This document shows, one piece after another, positions 34,371 to 43,274 of a DNA stretch of 64,000 bases (position 1 is its first letter; the number at the start of each line of letters is the position of its first letter). Below the pieces are notes generated by a model that ran no database searches, was not told where the DNA came from, and saw only the letters and a program-made list of their open reading frames with translations. The stretch lies in the NCBI RefSeq assembly GCF_029714185.1, contig NZ_CP121671.1, positions 1,178,001-1,242,000 of the forward strand, given 5' to 3'. The position numbers and the translations under genes were made by a program. Origin of the DNA: Halobacillus naozhouensis. Lineage in GTDB: Bacteria > Bacillota > Bacilli > Bacillales > Halobacillaceae.

Positions 34371-35463
34371 ACCAATGATCTCCCGGCGGCAATTTTTTTT
34401 CATTATCGTTCAAACCCAGATTGGTGTAGGGATCTTATCGATGCCTCATGAACTTCATCGCATCGCTAAACAAGATGGTTGGATATCGCTGCTTATAACG
34501 GCTTTTTCCTTACTAATCGTGCTTTTCTTTTTGTGGATGCTTGCAAAACGTCATCCTGCTTCTAACTTTTTTCAAATTTTAGAACGCGTATTCAGCAAAT
34601 GGCCTGGCAAATTCATCACAGTTGCTTATATCATCTATTTCACATGTGTCTCTGTGTTAATTTTGCTGTTATTTGGCAGGATGCTTAGTCTCTGGGTATT
34701 ACCGAGTACCCCTTTTTGGGTATTATCTTTTTTAATGGTAGCAGTTTGTTTGTATTTAACAGCGAGCGGACTGAAAATGATCGCTCGTTTATATACGAGT
34801 CTCTCGCTTTTTTTATTTATTTTGATTGTTCTAATGTTGTTTTGTTTTGCTGAATTGGAGTTCCTCTACATCCTGCCCATAGCACAGTCAGGTTGGGGGA
34901 ATATCATCAAAGGCGCGAACGAGGGACTGCTGTCTTATTTTGGCTTCATTGTCACGCTCGTCATTTATACGTATGTAGAAGGAAAACCGAAAGATAAATT
35001 CAAAACCGTCTTTTGGGCTCACTGCTTTGTTACTTGCTTCTACTTATTTGTTGTCATCGTTAGTTATACATTCTTTAGTACGAAGGAAATAGCACTCGTT
35101 CAAGAACCGGTTCTTTATATGTTAAAATCATTCCAGTTTCCTATTATCGCAAGAATCGATTTATTCTTTCTTTCGATTTGGGTGGTTTCGGTAGCAACAT
35201 CATTTGGAACTTATCTGTTTATGACAGGGGTGGGGCTGCAATCTGTTTTTCAAAAAAAATCCAGTGTTCCGATTACGCTGGCAGCCATCAGTATCTTCAT
35301 TCTTTCGTTATTCTTCGGCTTTGAAAGTGAACGAGTCGATATGTTGGGGAATGTAGTCGTTATTCTTGGGTATGCATTCGGGATTTTAATTCCAATTTTC
35401 ACGTTATGTATAAGTGCTCTCAGGTTTAAAGCTGAGAGGGAAAGGGGGAGGCATGAAGTATAA
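34354..35463 (+). CDS. Spore germinant receptor subunit B (GerB family permease)
   Basis: The B subunit, an integral membrane protein of the APC-like Spore_permease family that probably binds the germinant. The 369-residue protein has ten membrane helices, opening with ISRRQFFFIIVQTQIGVGILSMPHEL, the family's N-terminal pattern. The ATG at 34354 is inside the A gene, with GGGAG upstream; the longer frame from 34300 is rejected. It overlaps the C gene by 11 bases. Confidence 0.9.
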   Translation: MSSQSKPMISRRQFFFIIVQTQIGVGILSMPHELHRIAKQDGWISLLITAFSLLIVLFFLWMLAKRHPASNFFQILERVFSKWPGKFITVAYIIYFTCVSVLILLLFGRMLSLWVLPSTPFWVLSFLMVAVCLYLTASGLKMIARLYTSLSLFLFILIVLMLFCFAELEFLYILPIAQSGWGNIIKGANEGLLSYFGFIVTLVIYTYVEGKPKDKFKTVFWAHCFVTCFYLFVVIVSYTFFSTKEIALVQEPVLYMLKSFQFPIIARIDLFFLSIWVVSVATSFGTYLFMTGVGLQSVFQKKSSVPITLAAISIFILSLFFGFESERVDMLGNVVVILGYAFGILIPIFTLCISALRFKAERERGRHEV

Positions 35464-36571
35464 GATATTGTGCGTAATGCTCTCTCTGTTAGTGCTGACT
35501 GGATGCTGGGACCAAAGACAATTTAAGAACTATAATCTCGCTCTATCTGTTGGCTTCGATCAACTAGAGGGAGGGAGAATTCGTGAAACAGTTTCCATTC
35601 CTACGATTATGGGTGGCCCACAAGGTCCCCGGGAACAAAAAGTGCAAATCGTTTCATCAAAGGCCCCTACGACTTTAGATGCCAGGGAAAAGATCGACCA
35701 AAAAATCTCTGCCTCCTTCGATCCTTCCAAAATACAGGTAGTTCTGGTGGGTGAGAACTTGGCGAAGCGTGATATCTATCCGGTACTGGATGGGTTTTAC
35801 CGCAATCCGAATAGTAATCTAAACGCACAGTTAGCCCTTGTTGAAGGATCAGCACAAGAAGCTATTTCCATAAAAACACCAAACGAGGCCAGGGTCAGTC
35901 AATATTTAACGGGTTTACTTGAAGGAGTTGTGTCAGGCACCTATTCTACCGGTGAAAATCTCCAACTGATTAGCGCAGAGTTAATGGAGCCAGGAGAAGA
36001 CTTCTCACTTCCGATATTGAAAGTAGAAGGGGATAAGCAGATGATTAAATATAATGGTTTGGCTCTTTTCAATAATCGTTCTTATACAGGGGAGAAAATT
36101 AAGCCGGAGGACGCTGTCTTGTTCATATTGCTGCAAGGGCAAAAAGGGAAGAGGGCGCGGATTACAAGGAAAGTCAATAATGACAAAGAGAATGAGCCAT
36201 TAAACTATGTCACCATTAAAGTAATGAAAATAAAAAGGGATTTAAAGGTCACCGTTCAAAATGGTGAAGTGAAAGCGGATTTATCTCTGAAGATTTCAGC
36301 TCGGGTCCTGGAGTATCCGCATAATCAGCTTGTATCATTGAAGATTGTTAAAAATCTATCCGAGCGATTAACTCGTGTTTTAACAAAAGATGCGAAAGAA
36401 ATCATCGCCAAAACGCAAGCCTCAAACAGTGACGTTTTTTCGATTGGAAGGCGCGTGAAAGGGTATTACCCTGAGGTATGGAAACAATTAGACTGGATTA
36501 AAGCCTATCCACAAATTACGATTACTCCAAAAGTAGAAGTGGATGTAAAACAGCATGGGATTATAAATTAA
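35453..36571 (+). CDS. Spore germinant receptor lipoprotein subunit C
   Basis: The C subunit, a lipoprotein anchored on the outside of the spore inner membrane. The 372-residue protein has a signal peptide ending LLVLTGC (lipobox) followed by the family's WDQRQF motif (usual WD-RE), then a three-domain soluble part of the Ger(x)C family. The ATG at 35453 has GGGGGAGG upstream. It is the last gene of the A-B-C operon; a terminator-like hairpin lies 190 bases later. Confidence 0.9.
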   Translation: MKYKILCVMLSLLVLTGCWDQRQFKNYNLALSVGFDQLEGGRIRETVSIPTIMGGPQGPREQKVQIVSSKAPTTLDAREKIDQKISASFDPSKIQVVLVGENLAKRDIYPVLDGFYRNPNSNLNAQLALVEGSAQEAISIKTPNEARVSQYLTGLLEGVVSGTYSTGENLQLISAELMEPGEDFSLPILKVEGDKQMIKYNGLALFNNRSYTGEKIKPEDAVLFILLQGQKGKRARITRKVNNDKENEPLNYVTIKVMKIKRDLKVTVQNGEVKADLSLKISARVLEYPHNQLVSLKIVKNLSERLTRVLTKDAKEIIAKTQASNSDVFSIGRRVKGYYPEVWKQLDWIKAYPQITITPKVEVDVKQHGIIN

Positions 36572-36976
36572 TAAGGAGAATTGCTGATTTTTGAAACCTA
36601 TGGCTCTGTTTTGTCGTCTAATAGGTAAGAATCGCTTTAAAGCGTTAGAGAATATGCTTTCGAAGTACTATCGTTTTACTGGCTAGTTGGATGAACAGGA
36701 CGTTATGACAAAGACGCTCCTTTCATTATAAAAATGATATACCTCCCCTTAGGTATAGCACCTTTCGGTTGACCGCCGGAAGGTGCGTTTTAGTGTGTTC
36801 GCATGGAAGTTCAGGCGATAATAGAGACGAGAGGAAAATAATTTTTCAAATTACTCGTGAAAAATTCCTCGATTTCTAGATGAATTTATACCGTGTAAAT
36901 GCTGTTATTTAGGGAATAATGTCCATATATGAGGATAAAGATCTATTTTATGAAAATTCTTTTTATTCGATATCTA
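36572..36976. other. Intergenic region between the receptor operon and nupC
   Basis: About 400 bases without a convincing frame. It contains the terminator at 36757 and an AT-rich stretch; nothing else is recognised. Confidence 0.4.
36757..36791 (+). terminator. Terminator downstream of the receptor operon
   Basis: GCACCTTTCGG and CCGGAAGGTGC form an 11-bp stem, followed by GTTTTAG. Confidence 0.75.
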
Positions 36977-37005
36977 TTGCAAGACGTCTGACAACCTGTT
37001 AAAAT
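36977..37005 (+). promoter_or_regulatory. nupC: Sigma-A promoter of nupC
   Basis: TTGCAA and TAAAAT are separated by exactly 17 bases. Confidence 0.6.
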
Positions 37006-37083
37006 CCTTAATAGAAACAGGTCATGAAAGCATTTTCATTTTGTGATTCTGACGACTTATTATTTTTGAGGGGGAACCTAAGC

Positions 37084-38283
37084 GTGGATATTGTAGGTAT
37101 CTTATTGGGCATTTTGGGTATTGTTGTTATTCTTGGAATCGCTTTTATAATGTCTAATGATCGTAAAAATATAAATTATTTTGGTGTCGGTGTCATGCTT
37201 TTGGCTCAGCTTATAACAACCTTTGTTATGTTCGAGACAGAAGTAGGAGCCTGGCTCATTAATAAAGTTTCCTGGGTTTTTAACAAACTCATTGAATACG
37301 GAACCGTCGGGGTGAACTTTGTACTAGGCGGGGTAGCGACAGAAGATGGAGCATCTGTCTTCTTCTTTAATGTATTACTGCTTATTATTTTCTTCGCAAC
37401 TATTCTTTCTGTGCTTACTTATTTAAAGATTCTTCCATTTATAATTAAATATTTGGGTCAGTTTCTATCGTATATTACTCGCCTTCCTAAGATCGAATCG
37501 TTTAACGCTGTAAACAGTATCTTTTTTGGACAATCTGAGGCAATCATAGCGATTAAATCACAGTTTAAACATTTAAGTGATAATCGTCTTTATATTGTAA
37601 GTGCTTCGGCGATGGGATCTGTATCTGCATCGATTGTAGGGGCGTATATTGGAATTCTGCCTGCTGAGTATGTTCTTGTCGCACTTCCATTAAATATGTT
37701 CAGTGCACTAATTGTTGCTTCCTTGATTGCCCCGGTTAAAGTGGCTAAGGAAGATGACTACGTAGATATTCACGATGTATCTGGTTCGAAGAGTATTTTT
37801 GAAGCGATGGGGAATGGCGCCTTAGACGGTGGTAAAATTGCTTTGATCGTAGCAGCCATGCTGATTGCGTTTATTGCTTCACTCGAATTAGTGAACGCCT
37901 TGTTCTCCTTCTTGTTTGCAGGCTTTACCTTACAGGAAGCACTTGGATATATCATTGCTCCAATCGGTTTTCTAATGGGGATCCCTGCATCGGAAGTAGT
38001 TGATGCTGGTGCCATTATGGGAACGAAGATTGTGACAAACGAATTTGTTGCTATGCTTGAATTCCAGGGTATGGTTGATCAAGTATCAGAAAAAACAGTC
38101 GGTATTGTTACTGTATTCCTGACTAGTTTCGCTAACTTCTCCTCTATTGGAATTATTGCTGGAACGGTGCAAGGTATTGACGCCGATAAAGGTGCAAGGG
38201 TATCAGGTTTCGGTATGAAACTACTGATCGGTGCAACACTTGGTTCTATGCTTTCTGCAACAATGGCTGGTTTATTTTTATAA
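37084..38283 (+). CDS. nupC: Concentrative nucleoside transporter NupC
   Basis: A CNT-family proton-coupled importer of pyrimidine (and some purine) nucleosides. The 399-residue protein has about ten membrane segments with the family motifs FNAVNSIFFGQSEAIIAI, VSASAMGSVSASIVGAYIG and the C-terminal NFSSIGIIAGTVQGIDADKG. The GTG at 37084 follows GAGGGGG; the longer frame from 37024 runs through it. It is monocistronic, with a strong terminator. Confidence 0.93.
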   Translation: MDIVGILLGILGIVVILGIAFIMSNDRKNINYFGVGVMLLAQLITTFVMFETEVGAWLINKVSWVFNKLIEYGTVGVNFVLGGVATEDGASVFFFNVLLLIIFFATILSVLTYLKILPFIIKYLGQFLSYITRLPKIESFNAVNSIFFGQSEAIIAIKSQFKHLSDNRLYIVSASAMGSVSASIVGAYIGILPAEYVLVALPLNMFSALIVASLIAPVKVAKEDDYVDIHDVSGSKSIFEAMGNGALDGGKIALIVAAMLIAFIASLELVNALFSFLFAGFTLQEALGYIIAPIGFLMGIPASEVVDAGAIMGTKIVTNEFVAMLEFQGMVDQVSEKTVGIVTVFLTSFANFSSIGIIAGTVQGIDADKGARVSGFGMKLLIGATLGSMLSATMAGLFL

Positions 38284-38296
38284 AAAGTTTATGGAC

Positions 38297-38335
38297 AAAC
38301 CTGGACAGAGAGAATCTCTCTGTCCAGGTTTTTTG
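38297..38335 (+). terminator. Terminator after nupC
   Basis: AACCTGGACAGAGAGA and TCTCTCTGTCCAGGTT form a 16-bp stem with a 2-3 base loop, followed by a T run. Confidence 0.9.
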
Positions 38336-38475
38336 TATGGATAAGTGTTCTCTTCCCAATCTTTACGCTTTCTAAACATTTCGTTCAGCTGTTCTATTTT
38401 CTGTTATGGGTGTTTACACGGGGACGAAAAAGGCTATATTCCCTATAGATTCCATTTTGAAAGGGAGTATGTATC

Positions 38476-39903
38476 GTGGTGAAACAATTTAAATTATATA
38501 TAGATGGTCAATGGGTAGGAACGAATGAGCTAATAGATGTAGGAAATAAATATACGCAAAACACGTATGCACAGGTAACCAAAGCTTCTGAAAAAGAGGT
38601 AGACCGGGCAATTAGTGCAGCTGAACGAGCTTTTCAAGGAGAGCCATTAACTCCTTATAAGCGTTATCAGGTGCTTAAGCGTGTGAGTGAACTGTTGCAG
38701 GAAAACAAAGAGGAGTTTGCTCAAACTATTGTGAGTGAAGCGGGAAAACCTCTTAAACAAGCCCGTACTGAAGTGGATCGTGCAACACAAACAATTGAGA
38801 TTTCAGCAGAAGAAGCGAAGCGAATCCATGGCGAGGGAGTGCCAGTTGAATCCGCCCCTGGCTCTGAGAATCGCATGGCTTTTACGATCAAAGTGCCGGT
38901 AGGTGTTGTCGGTGCGATCAGCCCGTTTAACTTTCCTCTGAATCTTGTGTCCCATAAGATCGCTCCTGCTATTGCGGCGGGAAATGCTGTGGTGTTGAAG
39001 CCTGCCAGTAAAACACCTATTGCTTCATTAATGTTAGCTGAAATGTTTCATGAAGCTGGACTGCCAAAAGGGTTCTTTAATGTCGTTGTTGGCTCTGGGT
39101 CAACCGTTGGCAATCAAATGATGGAAGATGAACGCATCCAGCTTTATACGTTTACGGGAAGTGCTGAAGTCGGTCTGAAATTAAAACAAAATACTGGTCT
39201 CAATAAACTGATCCTTGAGCTCGGAAATAATTCGCCGGTTATTGTTGATAAAGAGGCAGATATTGATGCGGCTGCCCAAAACACGGCAGCTAAAAGTTTT
39301 GCTTTTGCCGGACAAGTCTGTTTATCTGTGCAGCGCCTTTATGTGCATGAGGAAGTTCGCGAGGAGTTTCAAGAGAAATTTATTAAAGCGGTCAAGGAAC
39401 TGAAAGTCGGTGATCCGAGCGATGACCAAACAGACGTTGGACCGATGATTAGTGAAGATGAGGCAGAACGTGCTGAGCAGTGGATATCGGAAGCAAAGGA
39501 TGCCGGAGCTGCGGTTGTTCATGGTGGGAAACGAGAGGGGGCACTTTTACACCCGACTGTGCTTCAGGACGTAGCCAATGATATGAAAGTTGTCTGTGAG
39601 GAAATCTTCGCTCCTGTTGTCAGTCTGATTCCTTTCACAGATATCAAAAAGTGTATTGATGAGGTGAATCAATCACAATATGGATTACAGGGTGGTGTTT
39701 TCACACAGAACCTTGACACTGCATTTTATGCAGCTAAACATGTCCAGGTAGGTGGCATGATGATCAATGATTCTTCCCAATATCGCGTGGATCTTATGCC
39801 ATATGGCGGTGTGAAAGATAGCGGTTCTGGCAAAGAAGGTCCTAAATATTCCATTGAGGAAATGACTGAGGAACGCTTAGTTGTAATGAATTTGGATCAG
39901 TAA
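38476..39903 (+). CDS. NAD(P)-dependent aldehyde dehydrogenase
   Basis: A 475-residue ALDH-superfamily enzyme that oxidises an aldehyde to the acid. The catalytic residues are all present: Asn152 in PFNFPLN, Lys175 in LKPASKT, Glu248 in LELGNNSPV, and the nucleophile Cys282 in FAGQVCLSVQR. ELGNN instead of the usual ELGGN is a small oddity. The best fit is the broad group including lactaldehyde, succinate semialdehyde and YfmT-type enzymes; the substrate cannot be told from sequence. The gene is monocistronic. Confidence 0.88.
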   Translation: MVKQFKLYIDGQWVGTNELIDVGNKYTQNTYAQVTKASEKEVDRAISAAERAFQGEPLTPYKRYQVLKRVSELLQENKEEFAQTIVSEAGKPLKQARTEVDRATQTIEISAEEAKRIHGEGVPVESAPGSENRMAFTIKVPVGVVGAISPFNFPLNLVSHKIAPAIAAGNAVVLKPASKTPIASLMLAEMFHEAGLPKGFFNVVVGSGSTVGNQMMEDERIQLYTFTGSAEVGLKLKQNTGLNKLILELGNNSPVIVDKEADIDAAAQNTAAKSFAFAGQVCLSVQRLYVHEEVREEFQEKFIKAVKELKVGDPSDDQTDVGPMISEDEAERAEQWISEAKDAGAAVVHGGKREGALLHPTVLQDVANDMKVVCEEIFAPVVSLIPFTDIKKCIDEVNQSQYGLQGGVFTQNLDTAFYAAKHVQVGGMMINDSSQYRVDLMPYGGVKDSGSGKEGPKYSIEEMTEERLVVMNLDQ

Positions 39904-39911
39904 AGAACAAA

Positions 39912-39955
39912 AGGTGGTGGAGCCGCGTCCTACGGGAGCCACCACCATTTTAGTT
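39912..39955. terminator. Terminator between converging ALDH and MATE genes
   Basis: GGTGGTGG and CCACCACC form the stem. It overlaps the stop codon of the minus-strand MATE gene. Confidence 0.6.
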
Positions 39956-41308
39956 TTGGTATCGTGTTAAATTTTTTCGCTGCAGGTAGAGCATACGCAG
40001 CATCAATGTGAGCGCCCCGGCAGTTAATCCGATAATTAAGCTCATCCAATATCCATAGGGACCAAGATCAGTGTAATTGGCCAGGAGATAGCCGCTGGGT
40101 AAACCAATCACCCAATAGGAAATAAACGACATGAGGAGCGTAATCGTGACGTCTTTGTAGCCTCGTAAAATTCCTTGGATTGGAGCACCGAAACCATCTG
40201 ATAGTTGAAAAAAGATAGCGAAGAGGATAAAGTTTTTCGTCAATTCGATAACGTGTTCATTGGAACTGTAAAGACGTGCAACAGAGTCGTCAAAGATATA
40301 AAGTATGGCTCCAGCCACCACGGACATACAAACCGCAAGTGAAATCCCCAAGTAGGAGTAGGTTCTGGCATCAGTGAAACGCTTCGCTCCAACTTCATAG
40401 CCGACTGTAATCGTCAGGGCAAAAGCCACACTCAACGGCATCATATAGACAAAAGAAGCAAAGTTAATTGCGGCCTGATGTGCTGCAACTGTATAAGTAT
40501 CATAGGCAGTCATAAAAAAAGTAACGGCTGAAAAGATACTGGTTTCGAAAAAGACAGCAAAGCCAATGGGAATGCCAATTTTCAGTTGTTCCCACCAGCT
40601 TTTAAAGGAAGGTGTGACCCAGCTTCTAAAAATTCCGTACGTTCTTAATGGGTAAAGTTTGTGAATCACAACGGCAATAATTGCAAAAGCCACCCAATAA
40701 GTTAAAGAGGTTGCTAAACCTGCTCCAATACCACCAAGCTCGGGAAAGCCCCATTTTCCAAAAATCAATACATAATTAAAGAAGATGTTTGTCGGTAGTG
40801 TAAGTAAAATGATCATCATCGATATTCTTGTGTGCCCAAGTGCATCGATAAATGAACGGAGTATATTAAACAAGAACAAAGGAATGATCCCTGTACCAAG
40901 AGTAATCAAATAATATTTGGCAATGTGCTGCACAGATTCTTCAAGTTCCATTAAGGATAAAATAGGGTCAATTAAAAAGAAGCCGATTCCGGCGATCACA
41001 ACAGCAATGGCAATCGATAAATATACGCCTTGCTTGACTGAGTCGGGAATATCTTTATCTTGTCTCGCCCCTTTAAGCTGAGCTACGATGGGGGAAATCG
41101 CCATCAGAATTCCGTTTAATCCGGTGAAAATGGGCAGCCATATACTCGATCCAATCGCTACACCAGCCAAATCTTCCGGCCCTGCCTGCCCTGACATGAT
41201 CGTATCAAAAAAGTTCATCGCATACATACCGATTTGCGTAATAAAAATAGGTATGAGAATCATGGTGAACAATTTAATTTTTTCTTTTATTGTCTTCGTT
41301 TCATACAT
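39950..41308 (-). CDS. MATE-family multidrug/cation efflux pump
   Basis: A 452-residue sodium- or proton-driven exporter with twelve membrane helices in two homologous halves. The start (MILIPIFITQIGMYAMNFFDTIMSG) is typical of NorM/YeeO-type MATE proteins, with AGPEDLAGVAIGSSIW after it and HQAAINFASFVYMMPLS in the second half. On the minus strand the ATG follows AAGGAG. It is probably monocistronic. Substrate range is unknown. Confidence 0.9.
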   Translation of the reverse strand: MYETKTIKEKIKLFTMILIPIFITQIGMYAMNFFDTIMSGQAGPEDLAGVAIGSSIWLPIFTGLNGILMAISPIVAQLKGARQDKDIPDSVKQGVYLSIAIAVVIAGIGFFLIDPILSLMELEESVQHIAKYYLITLGTGIIPLFLFNILRSFIDALGHTRISMMIILLTLPTNIFFNYVLIFGKWGFPELGGIGAGLATSLTYWVAFAIIAVVIHKLYPLRTYGIFRSWVTPSFKSWWEQLKIGIPIGFAVFFETSIFSAVTFFMTAYDTYTVAAHQAAINFASFVYMMPLSVAFALTITVGYEVGAKRFTDARTYSYLGISLAVCMSVVAGAILYIFDDSVARLYSSNEHVIELTKNFILFAIFFQLSDGFGAPIQGILRGYKDVTITLLMSFISYWVIGLPSGYLLANYTDLGPYGYWMSLIIGLTAGALTLMLRMLYLQRKNLTRYQN

Positions 41309-41407
41309 AGGACTTCTCCTTTTTGGTACAATTCCTATAGAACATGAGGATTATAGCATATTTTGTATCATGGCATCCAAGCATAGCCACTGATGAAAGG
41401 ACGATGA

Positions 41408-42484
41408 ATGTTGAATCAGAAACGTATTTTATTTACAGGAGGAGGAACAGCAGGCCACGTCATTGTGAACCTGGCTCTCATCCCTGAATTTCAAAAACAA
41501 GGTTACGAAGTCGATTATATAGGATCTTATAATGGAATAGAAAAACAGTTAATCAGCTCTTTAGAAGGCGTGACCTATCACGGCATTTCAACAGGGAAGC
41601 TGCGCCGCTATATGTCTAAGGAAAATGTAAAGGATCCCTTTAAGGTTATGAAAGGACTCATGCAATCGCTACGAATTATCCGTAAACGGAAGCCGCAGGT
41701 TATTTTTTCAAAAGGTGGATTTGTATCGGTGCCAGTGGTGGCTGCGGCGAAATTAAACCGTGTACCTGCTATTATTCATGAATCGGATTATACACCTGGA
41801 CTCGCCAATAAGTTATCCTTTCCTTTTGCAAAAAAAGTGTTAGCCACTTTTCCAGAAACGATGCAGCATTTACCAGAGGGAAAAGGCCAGTACATCGGGG
41901 CAGTCGTTCGGGAAGAATTATTTACGGGAGATAAGGGCAAAGGGCTCGCGTTCAGTGGATTAACCCCGACTAAGCCCGTCGTTTTGGTGATGGGAGGCAG
42001 TACAGGTTCCAAGAAAATCAATGACGCGATCCGTAACAATTTGTCTGAGTTGTTAAAAATGGTTCAGATCATTCATATTTGCGGCCATGGACAGAAGGAT
42101 GAGTCCATCCAGCAAACTGGTTATGTTCAGTTTGAATATGTCAATGATGAATTAAAGGATTTATTTGCTGCCAGTGACTTTATCATTTCACGAGCAGGTT
42201 CGAATGCGATATTTGAATTTTTAGCCTTGAAAAAGCCAATGCTGCTTATCCCGTTATCAAGAAAAGCGAGTCGCGGTGATCAAATTTTAAACGCTGATTC
42301 TTTTGTAAAACAGGGGTATGCACATAAACTTGAGGAGGAAGACCTGACCTCCGAAAGCTTACTAAACGAGTTAAAGCGATTAATGGAAACTAAAGGGGAG
42401 CTGCTCGACAATATGGAGCAGTATGAGAGTAAGCGTACGAAAAATGAAGTCATTTCTCTAATTCAAGAGGCTGAGAAGAAATAA
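41408..42484 (+). CDS. murG: MurG-like UDP-GlcNAc transferase
   Basis: MurG adds GlcNAc to undecaprenyl-PP-MurNAc-pentapeptide (lipid I to lipid II) on the inner membrane face. The 358-residue protein shows the glycine loop FTGGGTAGHV, SKGGFVSVPVVAAA, IHESDYTPGLANKL, VMGGSTGSKKIN, and ISRAGSNAIFEFLALKKPMLLIPL. HESDYTPG replaces the usual HEQNA-PG, which suggests a divergent paralogue like the second MurG of some Bacillaceae. It lies outside a cell-division cluster, beside unrelated genes. Confidence 0.88.
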   Translation: MLNQKRILFTGGGTAGHVIVNLALIPEFQKQGYEVDYIGSYNGIEKQLISSLEGVTYHGISTGKLRRYMSKENVKDPFKVMKGLMQSLRIIRKRKPQVIFSKGGFVSVPVVAAAKLNRVPAIIHESDYTPGLANKLSFPFAKKVLATFPETMQHLPEGKGQYIGAVVREELFTGDKGKGLAFSGLTPTKPVVLVMGGSTGSKKINDAIRNNLSELLKMVQIIHICGHGQKDESIQQTGYVQFEYVNDELKDLFAASDFIISRAGSNAIFEFLALKKPMLLIPLSRKASRGDQILNADSFVKQGYAHKLEEEDLTSESLLNELKRLMETKGELLDNMEQYESKRTKNEVISLIQEAEKK

Positions 42485-42584
42485 AGGTTTCTACACTTCT
42501 TGCCTCAAGGTTCCGAACTTTCGTGGGATTGAGGTATAATGAAGGCAGAACACATTTAAAAATCTTTTCTCAGGGGTAGATGTA

Positions 42585-42938
42585 GTGAATTCAAAAGCAT
42601 GTCGTTATTGTTACAAACCAATTCGTGATCGTGATGAATTAGTGACAGCCTCCAACTGGTTCCGTATTAAGCCTTACCATTACAAGTGTTTTCAGGAGGT
42701 TGAACAAGAAACGAAGACAATTACAGGAACATGGACACCCATTAATGGTTACGCTGGCTTAATAACTGTACTGATCATGTTAGCCTTATCAGTTTGGATG
42801 CTCTCAACTAATACGCTTGGCCAACTGGGTAATTTAATTGGATTGTTGGCCTTGTATCCAGTGTTTTTGCGAGTTGTTTCGTTCGCCTGGATAGAGAGCA
42901 AGCTGCCTAAGTTTGTGGAAAATAAAAAACACCAATGA
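42585..42938 (+). CDS. Small zinc-finger-like membrane protein
   Basis: A 117-residue protein. It starts with a possible zinc site (CRYCYKPI, then HYKCF, giving four ligands Cys, Cys, His, Cys at about 5-37), followed by two membrane helices (about 58-75 and 79-98) and a basic tail. No family is recognised. The GTG follows AGGGG. A TATAAT at 42535 may be its promoter, and a terminator follows the stop. Confidence 0.6.
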   Translation: MNSKACRYCYKPIRDRDELVTASNWFRIKPYHYKCFQEVEQETKTITGTWTPINGYAGLITVLIMLALSVWMLSTNTLGQLGNLIGLLALYPVFLRVVSFAWIESKLPKFVENKKHQ

Positions 42939-42945
42939 ATCTAGT

Positions 42946-42979
42946 TAATCTGCTATTTACAGGAATAGCAGATTTTTTA
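42946..42979 (+). terminator. Terminator after the small membrane protein
   Basis: AATCTGCTATT and AATAGCAGATT form an 11-bp stem followed by a T run. Confidence 0.85.
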
Positions 42980-42995
42980 TGTTAGAAAAAATGAG

Positions 42996-43103
42996 TTAAA
43001 ACGCTATCGTTCAGAGGTAGGGCGTTATCGACTTGTGTTTCTACCTGAGATAGGGAGTTATCTATCTGTGTTAAGGCGGTATCTTCTTACGTTAAGGAAC
43101 TAT
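42996..43103 (+). repeat. Degenerate short tandem repeats
   Basis: About four imperfect units of roughly 21-30 bases share a pattern like G-GTTATC...TGTT(A)AG: GCGTTATCGACTTGTGTT, GAGTTATCTATCTGTGTTAAG and GCGGTATCTTCTTACGTTAAG follow one another. A 63-codon frame crosses them but has no ribosome site. Confidence 0.4.
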
Positions 43104-43274
43104 AACCATATGCTCTATTGGGCAGACAATTATTTTGCCGACGCTATCTTTTTAATTATTCATGATTGCGCTTACAGTAATTTTATGGTATCTTTATTTT
43201 TCGTTGCTTCGAATAGCTCCACTTAGGCCTGTTACATAGTCATTCCGATCAAACGATGAAAGGGAGAATGGCAT

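Noticed and set aside
42996..43103. CRISPR array
   Set aside because: The units are too short, too degenerate and without regular unique spacers; there are no cas genes in the window.
43035..43226. 63-codon frame before helD
   Set aside because: It lacks a ribosome site and crosses degenerate repeats.
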